Of a stretch of 17,707 nt of DNA, positions 1-9,132 are shown piece after piece. A model generated the notes under the pieces. It searched no databases and had not been told where the DNA came from. It saw only the letters and a program-made list of their open reading frames with translations. Source of the DNA: Deltaproteobacteria bacterium (GTDB lineage: Bacteria; Myxococcota; Polyangia; Haliangiales; Haliangiaceae). The position numbers and the translations under genes are program-made. Position 1 is the first letter of the stretch, and every line of letters begins with the position of its first letter. Where the stretch lies: positions 1-17,707 of the forward strand of contig JAGSPR010000090.1 of NCBI GenBank assembly GCA_018262455.1, written 5' to 3'.

Positions 1-359
<359 letters not shown>

Positions 360-380
360 GGGAACGTCTCCTGCAGCGAG

Positions 381-407
381 CCCTGGGGTCCCAGGGGAAA
401 GCCCCCC
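381..407 (-). promoter_or_regulatory. Mutually exclusive hairpins in the EF-G 5' leader
   Basis: Arms 381-387 (CCCTGGG) and 390-396 (CCCAGGG) are perfectly complementary. A second stem pairs GGGG at 394-397 with CCCC at 402-405 around an AAAG loop. Both stems use 394-396, so they cannot form together. They sit 8 nt upstream of the Shine-Dalgarno. They could be a leader switch or simply GC-rich sequence; no function is shown. Confidence 0.3.
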
Positions 408-426
408 GAGGTAACGCCCGAGGTAT

Positions 427-456
427 AGATAAGAGCGCGAGATTGCTACCTTGCAA
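427..456 (-). promoter_or_regulatory. Putative sigma-70-type promoter of the EF-G gene
   Basis: On the minus strand TTGCAA (456-451) is followed after 18 bp by TTATCT (432-427). Transcription would begin near 420, giving a leader of about 60 nt before the GTG at 359. The -35-like hexamer is one arm of the 450-472 palindrome, so a protein bound there could control the gene. Motif match only. Confidence 0.4.
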
Positions 457-472
457 AGCCCGGCTTTGCAAG
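450..472. repeat. 23-bp perfect palindrome in the divergent intergenic region
   Basis: CTTGCAAAGCC, one C, then GGCTTTGCAAG: 11-bp arms around one base. It lies between the divergent EF-G and kinase genes and overlaps the proposed EF-G -35 box. It could be an operator for a dimeric regulator or a hairpin. A second, shorter dyad, CAGGGAATCCCTG, lies at 515-527 nearer the kinase start. No clear kinase promoter is visible. Confidence 0.55.
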
Positions 473-580
473 CCCTGTCGACAACAGACCCTCCCTCGCG
501 AGACCTCAGCGGATCAGGGAATCCCTGGAGTCCCGTAACGGCTTCAAACCACGTAATTCCAGAAAGCTGGGAGAGGCCAT

Positions 581-2353
<1,773 letters not shown>

Positions 2354-2455
2354 CCTTGGGACCGCGAGGGTCAGGCCACAGACTGACATCAGGTGCGAGT
2401 CAGCCATGTGACGAATCCTGCTGACGCCGCGACGCGTCGTGTAGTACGCAGAACC

Positions 2456-3982
2456 ATGATCCGTAGCTTCGTGCCGGTCGCCTTGGCGGCCACGCTGGCA
2501 GCGGCCTCGTTCGCGAGCGCCGAACCCAAGTCGACCACCTCCGATCAGAGCGGTCCCACCGTGGTCGCAGGCAAACGCCTGACCGTGGTGACCCCGGTCG
2601 AGGCCTACGCGCCGCAGAACGCGGCGGCCACGATCTCGCCCACGCTCTACCTCGAGCGGTGCATCGGTGGTTGCGTGGTCCACGGCGGCAGCATCAACGA
2701 CGCCCGGACGATGACGTCGTCGATCCCGAACCCCGGTGACTACAACGTCACCGAGTTCGAGAACGCAACCCAGCAGACCGGCACCGCCGCCGATGCCGAG
2801 TGGGGCATGTTCGTGGACTGCATGAAGGAGGTCTACTCGCCGTTCATGGTGAGCGTCACCGACCAGAAGCCGGCGCCGGGCGTCTCGTATCACCTCGCGC
2901 TCGTCGCCGGGAACCCCCCTGAGGTCGGTCTGGGCAACGACATCCTCGGCATCGCGCCACTCGCCGGCAACTGCGCGGCGTTCGACAACGTGATCTCGTT
3001 CTCGTTCGCCAACGCCCACCGACAGACCGATCCGATGGATCGCGCGCTCAACCTCTGCTGGACGGCGGCGCAGGAGAGCGCCCACGCGTTCGGCCTCGAT
3101 CACGAGTACTCGTTCCTCGACGGTCGCTCGGCCTGCAACGATCCGATGACCTACCGGTTCGATTGCGGTGGCGAGAAGTTCTTTCGCAACGACACGGCCA
3201 AGTGCGGCGAGACCGAGGAGCGTGCGTGCCGCTGCGGCGCGACCCAGAACTCGCACCTCAAGATTCTCTCGGTGTTCGGTCCGGGCACGTCGATCGTTCC
3301 CGCCCCGACGTCCCTGGTGACCACGCCGGCAGCGAGCTCGGAGGCAGCGAGCTCGCTGCCCGCCACCGTGATCTCGTCGGCGTTCTCGAAGCGGGGCGTC
3401 GCCAAGGTCGAGCTCTACCTCAACGGCTTCAAGTGGGCCGAGGCGAAGGGCGGTGCGTTCGGTCGCAACGGCCAGCCCGCCTCGGCGTACGGCCTGACCC
3501 TGCCGCCCGGGGTGCCCGACAGCGTCTACGATGTCGTGGCGCGCGCCTACGACGATCTCGGCACGTTCACCGATTCCGCCAAGGTCACGGTCACCAAGGG
3601 TGCGGCCGGCGGTTGTGCGAGCGCCGAGGCGTGCCTGGCGGGCCAGAAGTGCGAGGCCGGCAAGTGCTTCTGGGATGCTCCGATCGGTGAGGTCGGCGAT
3701 GCCTGCACGTTCCCGCAGTTCTGCAAGACGGGTCAGTGTCAGGGCACGGCGGACCAGCAGATCTGCACCCAGAGCTGCATCCCGGGCGTCTCGGACAGCT
3801 GTCCGGCAGGCGAAGGCCTGATCTGCGTCGCGCAAGGCCAGGGCCAGGGCATCTGCTTCTTCGGTGAAGAAGGCGGCGGCTGCTGCAGCACGTCCAACGG
3901 CAACGGCTGGGTCCCCGGTGGGCTCGCCGCGTTCGCCCTCGGCCTCGTGGTGTTCGGCCGGCGCCGGCGTTGCTGCCGATGA
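2456..3982 (+). CDS. Exported metzincin-like protein with MYXO-CTERM anchor (paralogue 1)
   Basis: 508 aa from ATG 2456. The signal peptide ends near ASFASA (residue 22). A globular region to about 275 contains QESAHAFGLDH (206-216) and a later DPMTY (229-233). This is the layout of the metzincin zinc site HExxHxxGxxH plus Met-turn, but with Gln at the first His; the general-base Glu207, H210, G213 and H216 remain. It is followed by an Ig-like stretch (about 285-380), Cys-rich modules (387-467), and a MYXO-CTERM tail: CC at 476-477, a hydrophobic segment about 485-500, and GRRRR. In myxobacteria such tails are processed by myxosortase and send proteins to the cell surface. Many Cys in the N-terminal half suggest disulfides. 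Peptidase activity is uncertain because of the missing His. It overlaps the next gene by 4 bp (ATGA), suggesting translational coupling. No clear Shine-Dalgarno. Confidence 0.88.
   Translation: MIRSFVPVALAATLAAASFASAEPKSTTSDQSGPTVVAGKRLTVVTPVEAYAPQNAAATISPTLYLERCIGGCVVHGGSINDARTMTSSIPNPGDYNVTEFENATQQTGTAADAEWGMFVDCMKEVYSPFMVSVTDQKPAPGVSYHLALVAGNPPEVGLGNDILGIAPLAGNCAAFDNVISFSFANAHRQTDPMDRALNLCWTAAQESAHAFGLDHEYSFLDGRSACNDPMTYRFDCGGEKFFRNDTAKCGETEERACRCGATQNSHLKILSVFGPGTSIVPAPTSLVTTPAASSEAASSLPATVISSAFSKRGVAKVELYLNGFKWAEAKGGAFGRNGQPASAYGLTLPPGVPDSVYDVVARAYDDLGTFTDSAKVTVTKGAAGGCASAEACLAGQKCEAGKCFWDAPIGEVGDACTFPQFCKTGQCQGTADQQICTQSCIPGVSDSCPAGEGLICVAQGQGQGICFFGEEGGGCCSTSNGNGWVPGGLAAFALGLVVFGRRRRCCR
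3328..3360 (+). repeat. Direct repeat and palindrome inside paralogue 1
   Basis: GGCAGCGAGCTCG occurs at 3328-3340 and again at 3343-3355, a 15-bp period encoding AASSE/AASS. The second copy is part of the perfect 18-bp palindrome at 3343-3360. It falls in the linker before the Ig-like region, and paralogue 2 lacks it, so it is probably a local duplication in a tolerant linker. Confidence 0.6.
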
Positions 3983-5379
3983 GGTCCGTGATCGCGGCTG
4001 CGGTCGTCCTCGCCTCGGCGTCCGCGTCGGCGGTCGCGGCGCCAGGTCTGGGGCTCGCCACCGTCGACATGCCGGCGCAACCGCACGCCACCGCGGCGAC
4101 GATCCTCTATCTCAATCGCTGCGTTGGTGGCTGCACGATCAAGAAGGGTGGCGGCGATGCTCGCACCCACCAGTCGGACATCCCCGACGGGGCCGCGGGC
4201 CAGGATTTCACGCTGACGGAGTACGCGTGGGGCGACGCCGACTGGGCTTCGTTCATGCTGTGCATGCGCGAGGTCTACTCGCCGTATGGCGTGACCGTCA
4301 CCGACGCGCTGCCGACCGCCGGTGAGGCCTACAACGAGGGCATCATCGCGGGCCTCGACAGCGAGCTCAACCTCGGGGGCGTCGGCGGCATCGCGCCGGT
4401 CACCAGCGACTGCAGCCCGTACAGCTACGTCATCTCGTTCTCGTTCGCGAACGGCTACGGACCGGGCAACTCGCAGTTCCTCTGTGCGGTCGCCGCGCAG
4501 GAGACCGGCCACGCGTTCGGCCTCGATCACTCGTACGAGTACGCCGATGGCCGCTCGGCGTGCACCGATCCGATGAGCTACCGCGGCGACTGCGGCGGTC
4601 AGCGGTTCTTCCGCAACGAGGCCGCGACCTGCGGGGAGTTCCAGCCGCGGGCGTGCCGGTGTGGCGCGACCCAGAACTCGCACCTCAAGCTGCTGTCCGT
4701 GCTCGGGCCGGCGACCCCGATCACGGCGCCGCCGGTGGTGAGCATCACGAGCCCGGCGGCCGACGCGCAGATCGCAGCCGGTACGACGGTGATCGCGATC
4801 GCCAGCGCGCAGCGCGGCGTGAAGGTGGTCGAGCTGTTCCTCAACGGCCACAAGTGGACCGAGGCGGCCGGTGCGCCGTGGGGTTCGAGCGGGCAGGGGG
4901 AAGCCGGTTATCCGCTGGCCCTGCCAGCGACCGTCCCCGATGGCGTGATCGACATCGTCGTCAAGGCGAAGGATGACATCGGCATCACGACCGAGACGCC
5001 GGCCCTCACGGTGACCAAGGGCGTCGCGTGCACCAGCGCGGACACCTGCGCCGAGGGCCAGCGTTGCGAGACCGGGCGCTGCTTCTGGGATCCGCCCGTC
5101 GGCGAGCTCGGGGACGTCTGCACCTACCCGGAGTTCTGCAAGAACGCGCTGTGTGCCGGCACCGCGACGGAGACGCGCTGCACCCAGCGCTGCCTCCCGG
5201 GGGCGGCCGGGACCTGTCCGGATGACTTCGAGTGCCTCCCTGACGCCAACGACGGTGTCTGCTGGCCCGCGAGCGCGATCGACGACCCCGGATGCTGCAG
5301 CTCGTCCCGCGGGTCTCTCGCGCAGAGCGGGCTGCTGGCACTCGCGCTGGCGCTTGTCCTCCAGCGCCGGCGTCGCTGA
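3979..5379 (+). CDS. Exported metzincin-like protein with MYXO-CTERM anchor (paralogue 2)
   Basis: 466 aa, a tandem paralogue of the preceding gene with the same domain order. Signal peptide to about residue 20 (SAVA); metzincin-like QETGHAFGLDH (174-184), again Gln where the first zinc-binding His belongs; Met-turn-like DPMSY (197-201); shared landmarks such as CRCGATQNSHLK (226-237), Ig-like stretch about 250-347, Cys-rich modules 351-428, and a MYXO-CTERM tail with CC 439-440, a hydrophobic segment and RRRR at the end. Start ATG 3979 overlaps the upstream stop as ATGA; a TTG at 3970 is in frame but less likely. Both copies keep Glu and the last two His and both lack the first His, so the substitution predates the duplication or is selected. 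Could be a binding protein, an unusual protease or a pseudoenzyme. Confidence 0.88.
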   Translation: MRSVIAAAVVLASASASAVAAPGLGLATVDMPAQPHATAATILYLNRCVGGCTIKKGGGDARTHQSDIPDGAAGQDFTLTEYAWGDADWASFMLCMREVYSPYGVTVTDALPTAGEAYNEGIIAGLDSELNLGGVGGIAPVTSDCSPYSYVISFSFANGYGPGNSQFLCAVAAQETGHAFGLDHSYEYADGRSACTDPMSYRGDCGGQRFFRNEAATCGEFQPRACRCGATQNSHLKLLSVLGPATPITAPPVVSITSPAADAQIAAGTTVIAIASAQRGVKVVELFLNGHKWTEAAGAPWGSSGQGEAGYPLALPATVPDGVIDIVVKAKDDIGITTETPALTVTKGVACTSADTCAEGQRCETGRCFWDPPVGELGDVCTYPEFCKNALCAGTATETRCTQRCLPGAAGTCPDDFECLPDANDGVCWPASAIDDPGCCSSSRGSLAQSGLLALALALVLQRRRR

Positions 5380-5391
5380 TACTCGCAGGCG

Positions 5392-5757
5392 ATGCGGTCG
5401 TCACGACTCGGGGTGCTGCCCTGCGTACTCGCCGCGCTGGCGGTGCAGCCCGGCCTGCGCTCGGCCTTGGCAGATACCACGGCCACGACCTCGATCGCCC
5501 AGCTCATGGTCCTCGAGCCCGGTGATGCGAGCTACAAGCTGTTCCACGGCGCGGTGTGGCTCGACCACGACAAGGCGGCCTGGAACTACCGATGGGGCGG
5601 GCTGCAGTGCAAGGGCCGTGAGCTCTCGGACACCAGCGTCGAGCTGCTGTTCGCGGCGTTTCGCTCCGAGTACCAGGTGGCCGTCGAGTACGTCGGCACC
5701 GAGTACAAGGGCAAGCCGTACCGCTGCCTCACCGGGTTCACGATCTCGAAGCGCTGA
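5392..5757 (+). CDS. Small secreted protein of unknown function
   Basis: 121 aa with a signal peptide likely cleaved after SALA (residue 27), leaving a mature protein of about 93 residues rich in Trp, Tyr and charged residues. Its only mature cysteines, C73 and C112, could form one disulfide. It starts 12 bp after the second metzincin-like gene in the same direction, so it is probably the third gene of that operon and may act with those proteins. I recognise no family. It ends 6 bp from the convergent lipoprotein gene. Confidence 0.75.
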   Translation: MRSSRLGVLPCVLAALAVQPGLRSALADTTATTSIAQLMVLEPGDASYKLFHGAVWLDHDKAAWNYRWGGLQCKGRELSDTSVELLFAAFRSEYQVAVEYVGTEYKGKPYRCLTGFTISKR

Positions 5758-5768
5758 GACCGCTCAGC
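5753..5768. terminator. Hairpin across convergent stop codons
   Basis: GCTGAG (5753-5758), loop ACCG, CTCAGC (5763-5768). Each arm contains one of the two facing TGA stop codons. No T-tract follows on either side. Possible bidirectional terminator. Confidence 0.4.
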
Positions 5769-6471
5769 TGCCGGAACCGGCGGGCTTGGCGGGAGGCGCT
5801 GCGCCACCGGCCGTGACCGCGATCTGCGCCGGGCCGATCGAGTCGCGCGCGACCTTGGCGCAGCTGCGGATCAGATCGTTGTTGACGTTGCTCGGGCCAC
5901 CACGCACCTGGAGGATGCACTTGGTGTCCTCGTCGAAGAACCGGTAGACGTGGACGTCGTCGACGCCCTGCGCCACGACCTGGATGCAGGCGAACGAGCC
6001 CATCGACTCGTCCTCCTGCCGCTTCAGATCCTTGCACTTGGCGCGGAACCGGTCAGCGCTCTCGATCGTGTAGCAGAGCGCGGTCACGTTGCAGAGCACA
6101 TCGCCAGGCAGGACGCCGAGCCGGCCTTCCTTCTTGAGCAGCGCCTTCTGATCGGCCTCGGTGAGCGGCTTGCCGCCCCGCGTGAGGTTGCACGAGGCCG
6201 CCGCCTCCGCTTCCTTGCTGGTGACCTCCTCGACGCCGAGCGGCTCCTTCTCGCCGAGCGCGGTCTGGTACGCGGCGGCATCGATCAGCTGGCTGCACGG
6301 GATCTTCGCCGACCCGGGGACCGGCGTGGAGATCTTCTTCGCCGGCACTCCCGCCGCCACCTTCGCCTCGAGCTCGGCTTCGGACTGCTTCCTCGCCTCT
6401 TCGGCACCGACGGATTCGCCCTTGCCGCACGCGGAGACGCTCACGAGGATTGCAAAGTAGATGACGCGCAT
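5764..6471 (-). CDS. Cys-rich lipoprotein of unknown function
   Basis: 235 aa. A short signal peptide ends in a lipobox, VSAC, with Cys15 as the expected lipidated residue. A charged, probably helical linker (about 18-45) precedes a globular part with eight more cysteines (59, 94, 127, 133, 146, 162, 185, 204), enough for four disulfides, and a Pro/Ala/Gly-rich tail. The stretch IPCSQLIDAAAYQTALG followed by a second Cys loosely recalls DUF3558-like lipoproteins, but this is only an impression. It faces the preceding operon and is divergent from the tRNA. The Shine-Dalgarno is weak. Confidence 0.82.
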   Translation of the reverse strand: MRVIYFAILVSVSACGKGESVGAEEARKQSEAELEAKVAAGVPAKKISTPVPGSAKIPCSQLIDAAAYQTALGEKEPLGVEEVTSKEAEAAASCNLTRGGKPLTEADQKALLKKEGRLGVLPGDVLCNVTALCYTIESADRFRAKCKDLKRQEDESMGSFACIQVVAQGVDDVHVYRFFDEDTKCILQVRGGPSNVNNDLIRSCAKVARDSIGPAQIAVTAGGAAPPAKPAGSGS

Positions 6472-6593
6472 GTCAGCCGGACCCTAACACGACTCCTGCC
6501 CGACGAAGATCCCGCGGCGACTAGCCACATTTCTCCAGGGGGGCCCCGGGAAGACTTGAGCGAGCGCCAATCGTCGGGCAGAGTCCGTGACCC

Positions 6594-6609
6594 ACGAGCT
6601 TCGGCTCGT
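6594..6609 (+). other. UUCG-tetraloop hairpin directly before the tRNA
   Basis: ACGAGC (6594-6599), TTCG loop, GCTCGT (6604-6609): a perfect 6-bp stem closed by C-G around UUCG, one of the most stable tetraloops. It ends 2 nt before tRNA position 1. It may structure the tRNA precursor's 5' leader next to the RNase P cut, or end transcription arriving from upstream. Confidence 0.45.
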
Positions 6610-6611
6610 TC

Positions 6612-6686
6612 GCGCCCATAGCTCAGGTGGATCAGAGCAGACGCCTTCTAAGCGTCAGGCCGCAGGTTCGAGCCCTGCTGGGCGCA
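6612..6686 (+). tRNA. tRNA-Arg(UCU)
   Basis: A complete cloverleaf of 75 nt. Acceptor stem GCGCCCA (6612-6618) pairs with TGGGCGC (6679-6685), discriminator A 6686. D-stem GCTC/GAGC (6621-6624/6635-6638). Anticodon stem GACGC/GCGTC around loop CTTCTAA, anticodon TCT at 6647-6649. T-arm GCAGG/CCTGC with loop TTCGAGC (6667-6673). CCA is not encoded. It reads AGA/AGG, rare Arg codons in this GC-rich genome. Confidence 0.97.
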
Positions 6687-6713
6687 CGTCGACGACAGAA
6701 CGTCAACCCGCAC

Positions 6714-6729
6714 GACCGGCAGGCCGGTC
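6714..6729 (+). terminator. Possible hairpin terminator downstream of the tRNA
   Basis: GACCGG (6714-6719), loop CAGG, CCGGTC (6724-6729), 28 bp after the tRNA. There is no T-tract. The rest of 6687-6941 shows no gene; a weak TTGTCA/CATACG pair around 6860-6895 is too poor to call a promoter. Confidence 0.3.
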
Positions 6730-6941
6730 TCACAAACGCCCACCGTCCGCATCTGGACGCTCGATCTTGATCCGTTCGTGATCAGAGTGAGCGCTGGCGT
6801 CACGGCTCGCGTGAGGCGCGGGTAGTGCGGCCCACTCATCGTGCGTGAGCTTCTCATACGGTCCTTGTCAAGCTGAGGCGATCGCGCCCATACGAGAGGA
6901 GTGCTCTCACTGCCGCCGGCTCGACCACACGGAGAACGTGA

Positions 6942-9119
6942 ATGAACATGAAATGGCTCGTTGGTCTCACTCTTGGAACGTCACTCGCCGCGACGGGGTG
7001 TCCGAGCATCGACAGAGATCCGGGCGAGGGAGAACCCCTGCCGACCGTCGAGTTCGATCCCGCGAACAAGATCGTTCCGTTCCCCAATAACCTCCTGCTC
7101 GATCCCGCGACTGGCAAGGTGAACCTGCCGGCGCAGTGCAACGAGAGCCCGACGTCGAAGGCGCTGCGCGAGGGCGTGCTCAACACGCTCGACGGCTTCG
7201 GCACGTTCGAGACCGCCATCAACGTCACGTTCACCGAGCCAGTGGACCAGGCTTCGCTCACCGGCAACGTGCTGGTGTTCAAGCGCACGAATGCCGCCGG
7301 TACCCTCAACATCGATCCAAAGACCGCGCAGCCGTTGCCGGTCGTGTTCATCCCGAACACCACGACCCGGTTCGACGCGAGCTGCGCGAACCCGCTGACC
7401 GTCAACCAGATCACCATCATTCCGCGCGTGCCGCTCGACCAGAAGTCGACGTATGTCGTCGCCGTCCTCGACGGCGTGAAGACGGCATCGGGCGCGCCGT
7501 TCAACCCGTCGTTCACCTGGGGCCTCGTCCGCTCGAGCACCGCGGTCGTCAAGTTCGACGCCAAGGGGAATGTGACCACCAATCGCACGCCGCTCGACCC
7601 GGCCGATCCGGCGCAGCTCGCGCAGCTCCAGGGCATCGACCTGCTGTGGAAGGCGCACGCCAGGGGCGTGTCGTTCCTCGCCGCGGCTGGTCACCCGAAC
7701 ACCTCCCTCCTGCTCATGTGGGAGTTCAACACCCAGACCGTGACCGACGCGCTCGATTCGACGGTCGCGGGCACGCCTGCGGCGAGCTCGCTCACGACGC
7801 CCCCCCTCGTCGGGGTCTCCCGGGTGAATGCGGCTGCCAATGGCGAGGCCTTCTTGAACGCGGTCTTGCCGAACCAGTGTCAGAACCAAGGTGGCCCGCT
7901 GCCCTGCCAGAACGTCGGCGAGGTCCTGAAGGCCGGGTTGCTCGGCAAGCAGTACCAGATCGACACGCCGAATCCGCTCACCGGCGGATCACCGGTTCCC
8001 GGTCCGTGGGGCGATCCCATCAAGCCCGCCGTGGTCCACGACCCTGCCCTCGGGGGCGGAGCTGGAGGCGGTGCGCCGATCGGCGTCCTGATCGCCACAC
8101 CCATCACCGCGATCTGCGCCTCCAACTGCCCCACGGTCGTGTTCGGACACGCGCTCGGCAGCTCCAAGACCACCGTCTTTGCGATCGCTTCGCAGCTCGC
8201 GTCCGCGGGCTTCAACGCGGTCGCGATCGATGAGGTCGCTCACGACAGCCGTGCAGTGCGGGTCTCCGACGACGCCGCGAAGGGCTGTGCCGGAACTCCG
8301 ACCCCGGCGACTGCTCCGCAGTGCTTCGCAGCGTTCCTGTCGACCAACCTCGCCGCCGCCCGCGACAACATCCGGCAGTCCATCATCGACCATCAGTCGC
8401 TGATCGCCGCGCTCAAGGGATGCGGCTCGAGCAACTGCGGTCTGCTCTCGGCGGATCCCGCGAAGATCGTGTACATGGGCCTGTCGCTCGGTGGGATCAC
8501 GGGCAGCGCGGTCACCGCGACCTCCGACATCAAGGCAGCCGCCCTGAACGTGCCCGCGGTCGGCTGGATCGACATCGTCGAGAACACCCAGTCGCTCGCG
8601 ATCCGGTGCTCGGTGGTCGATGGGTTGATCGACGCCGGCATCTTGATCGGTGACAAGTTCGAGCCCAACCCAGGCGTCGGCCTGTGTCTCGGCGAGGAGT
8701 GGAAGCTCCAACCCGGTTATCGCCAGTTCTCCGTGATCGGCCGCTGGATCCTCGATCCCGCGGACCCTGCCAACTTCAATCAGAGGCTGGCCTCCAAGCG
8801 GATCCTGATCCAGGAGGTGGTCGGTGATCAGGTGTTCCCGAACCTCGCGACCGACAACGCAGCTGCCCTCGTCGGGCTCGCCGGGATGACCGCGGACCCG
8901 GCGGCGTCGCCCACTCCGCCACCGTCCGCCGCGATCGGAATCACCAACGTGTTCGTCAAGTATCCGACGCTCCCCGCGGATGCCGGATCCGGATTTCCCG
9001 GCAACACGTTCGACCATGCGTCCTTGTTGCGCCCGACCCCGGAGTCGGGCGTCGCCGGGCAGCTCGGCACGATCCGGCTCCAGACGGATGCCATCACCTT
9101 CCTCGTCCTCAACCGCTAG
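6942..9119 (+). CDS. Surface lipase/lysophospholipase lipoprotein, VolA/Pla-1 type
   Basis: 725 aa alpha/beta-hydrolase predicted to cleave ester-linked acyl chains at the cell surface. Signal peptide with lipobox LAATGC, Cys20 lipidated. The N-terminal domain begins with PTVEFDPANKIVPFPNNLL (34-52), the hallmark opening of the bacterial virulence-factor lipase N-terminal domain (VolA/Pla-1/Cef group). A Gly-rich linker near 370-378 precedes the hydrolase core. The likely triad is Ser515 in GLSLG (513-517), Asp629 in GDQVFPN and His692 in DHASLL; FGHALGS (401-407) is the candidate oxyanion region. Start ATG 6942 has GGAG 7 nt upstream; ATG 6948 is a close alternative. The next gene, 13 bp on, is a FadL channel, the same pairing as VolA-FadL in Vibrio, which supports a role in exogenous lipid use. 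Substrate not determined. Confidence 0.9.
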   Translation: MNMKWLVGLTLGTSLAATGCPSIDRDPGEGEPLPTVEFDPANKIVPFPNNLLLDPATGKVNLPAQCNESPTSKALREGVLNTLDGFGTFETAINVTFTEPVDQASLTGNVLVFKRTNAAGTLNIDPKTAQPLPVVFIPNTTTRFDASCANPLTVNQITIIPRVPLDQKSTYVVAVLDGVKTASGAPFNPSFTWGLVRSSTAVVKFDAKGNVTTNRTPLDPADPAQLAQLQGIDLLWKAHARGVSFLAAAGHPNTSLLLMWEFNTQTVTDALDSTVAGTPAASSLTTPPLVGVSRVNAAANGEAFLNAVLPNQCQNQGGPLPCQNVGEVLKAGLLGKQYQIDTPNPLTGGSPVPGPWGDPIKPAVVHDPALGGGAGGGAPIGVLIATPITAICASNCPTVVFGHALGSSKTTVFAIASQLASAGFNAVAIDEVAHDSRAVRVSDDAAKGCAGTPTPATAPQCFAAFLSTNLAAARDNIRQSIIDHQSLIAALKGCGSSNCGLLSADPAKIVYMGLSLGGITGSAVTATSDIKAAALNVPAVGWIDIVENTQSLAIRCSVVDGLIDAGILIGDKFEPNPGVGLCLGEEWKLQPGYRQFSVIGRWILDPADPANFNQRLASKRILIQEVVGDQVFPNLATDNAAALVGLAGMTADPAASPTPPPSAAIGITNVFVKYPTLPADAGSGFPGNTFDHASLLRPTPESGVAGQLGTIRLQTDAITFLVLNR

Positions 9120-9132
9120 GCCAAGGCCCCCC

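Noticed and set aside
6556..6584. TTGAGC/CAGAGT pair as tRNA promoter
   Set aside because: 17-bp spacing is right, but the -10 match is too poor to support a call.
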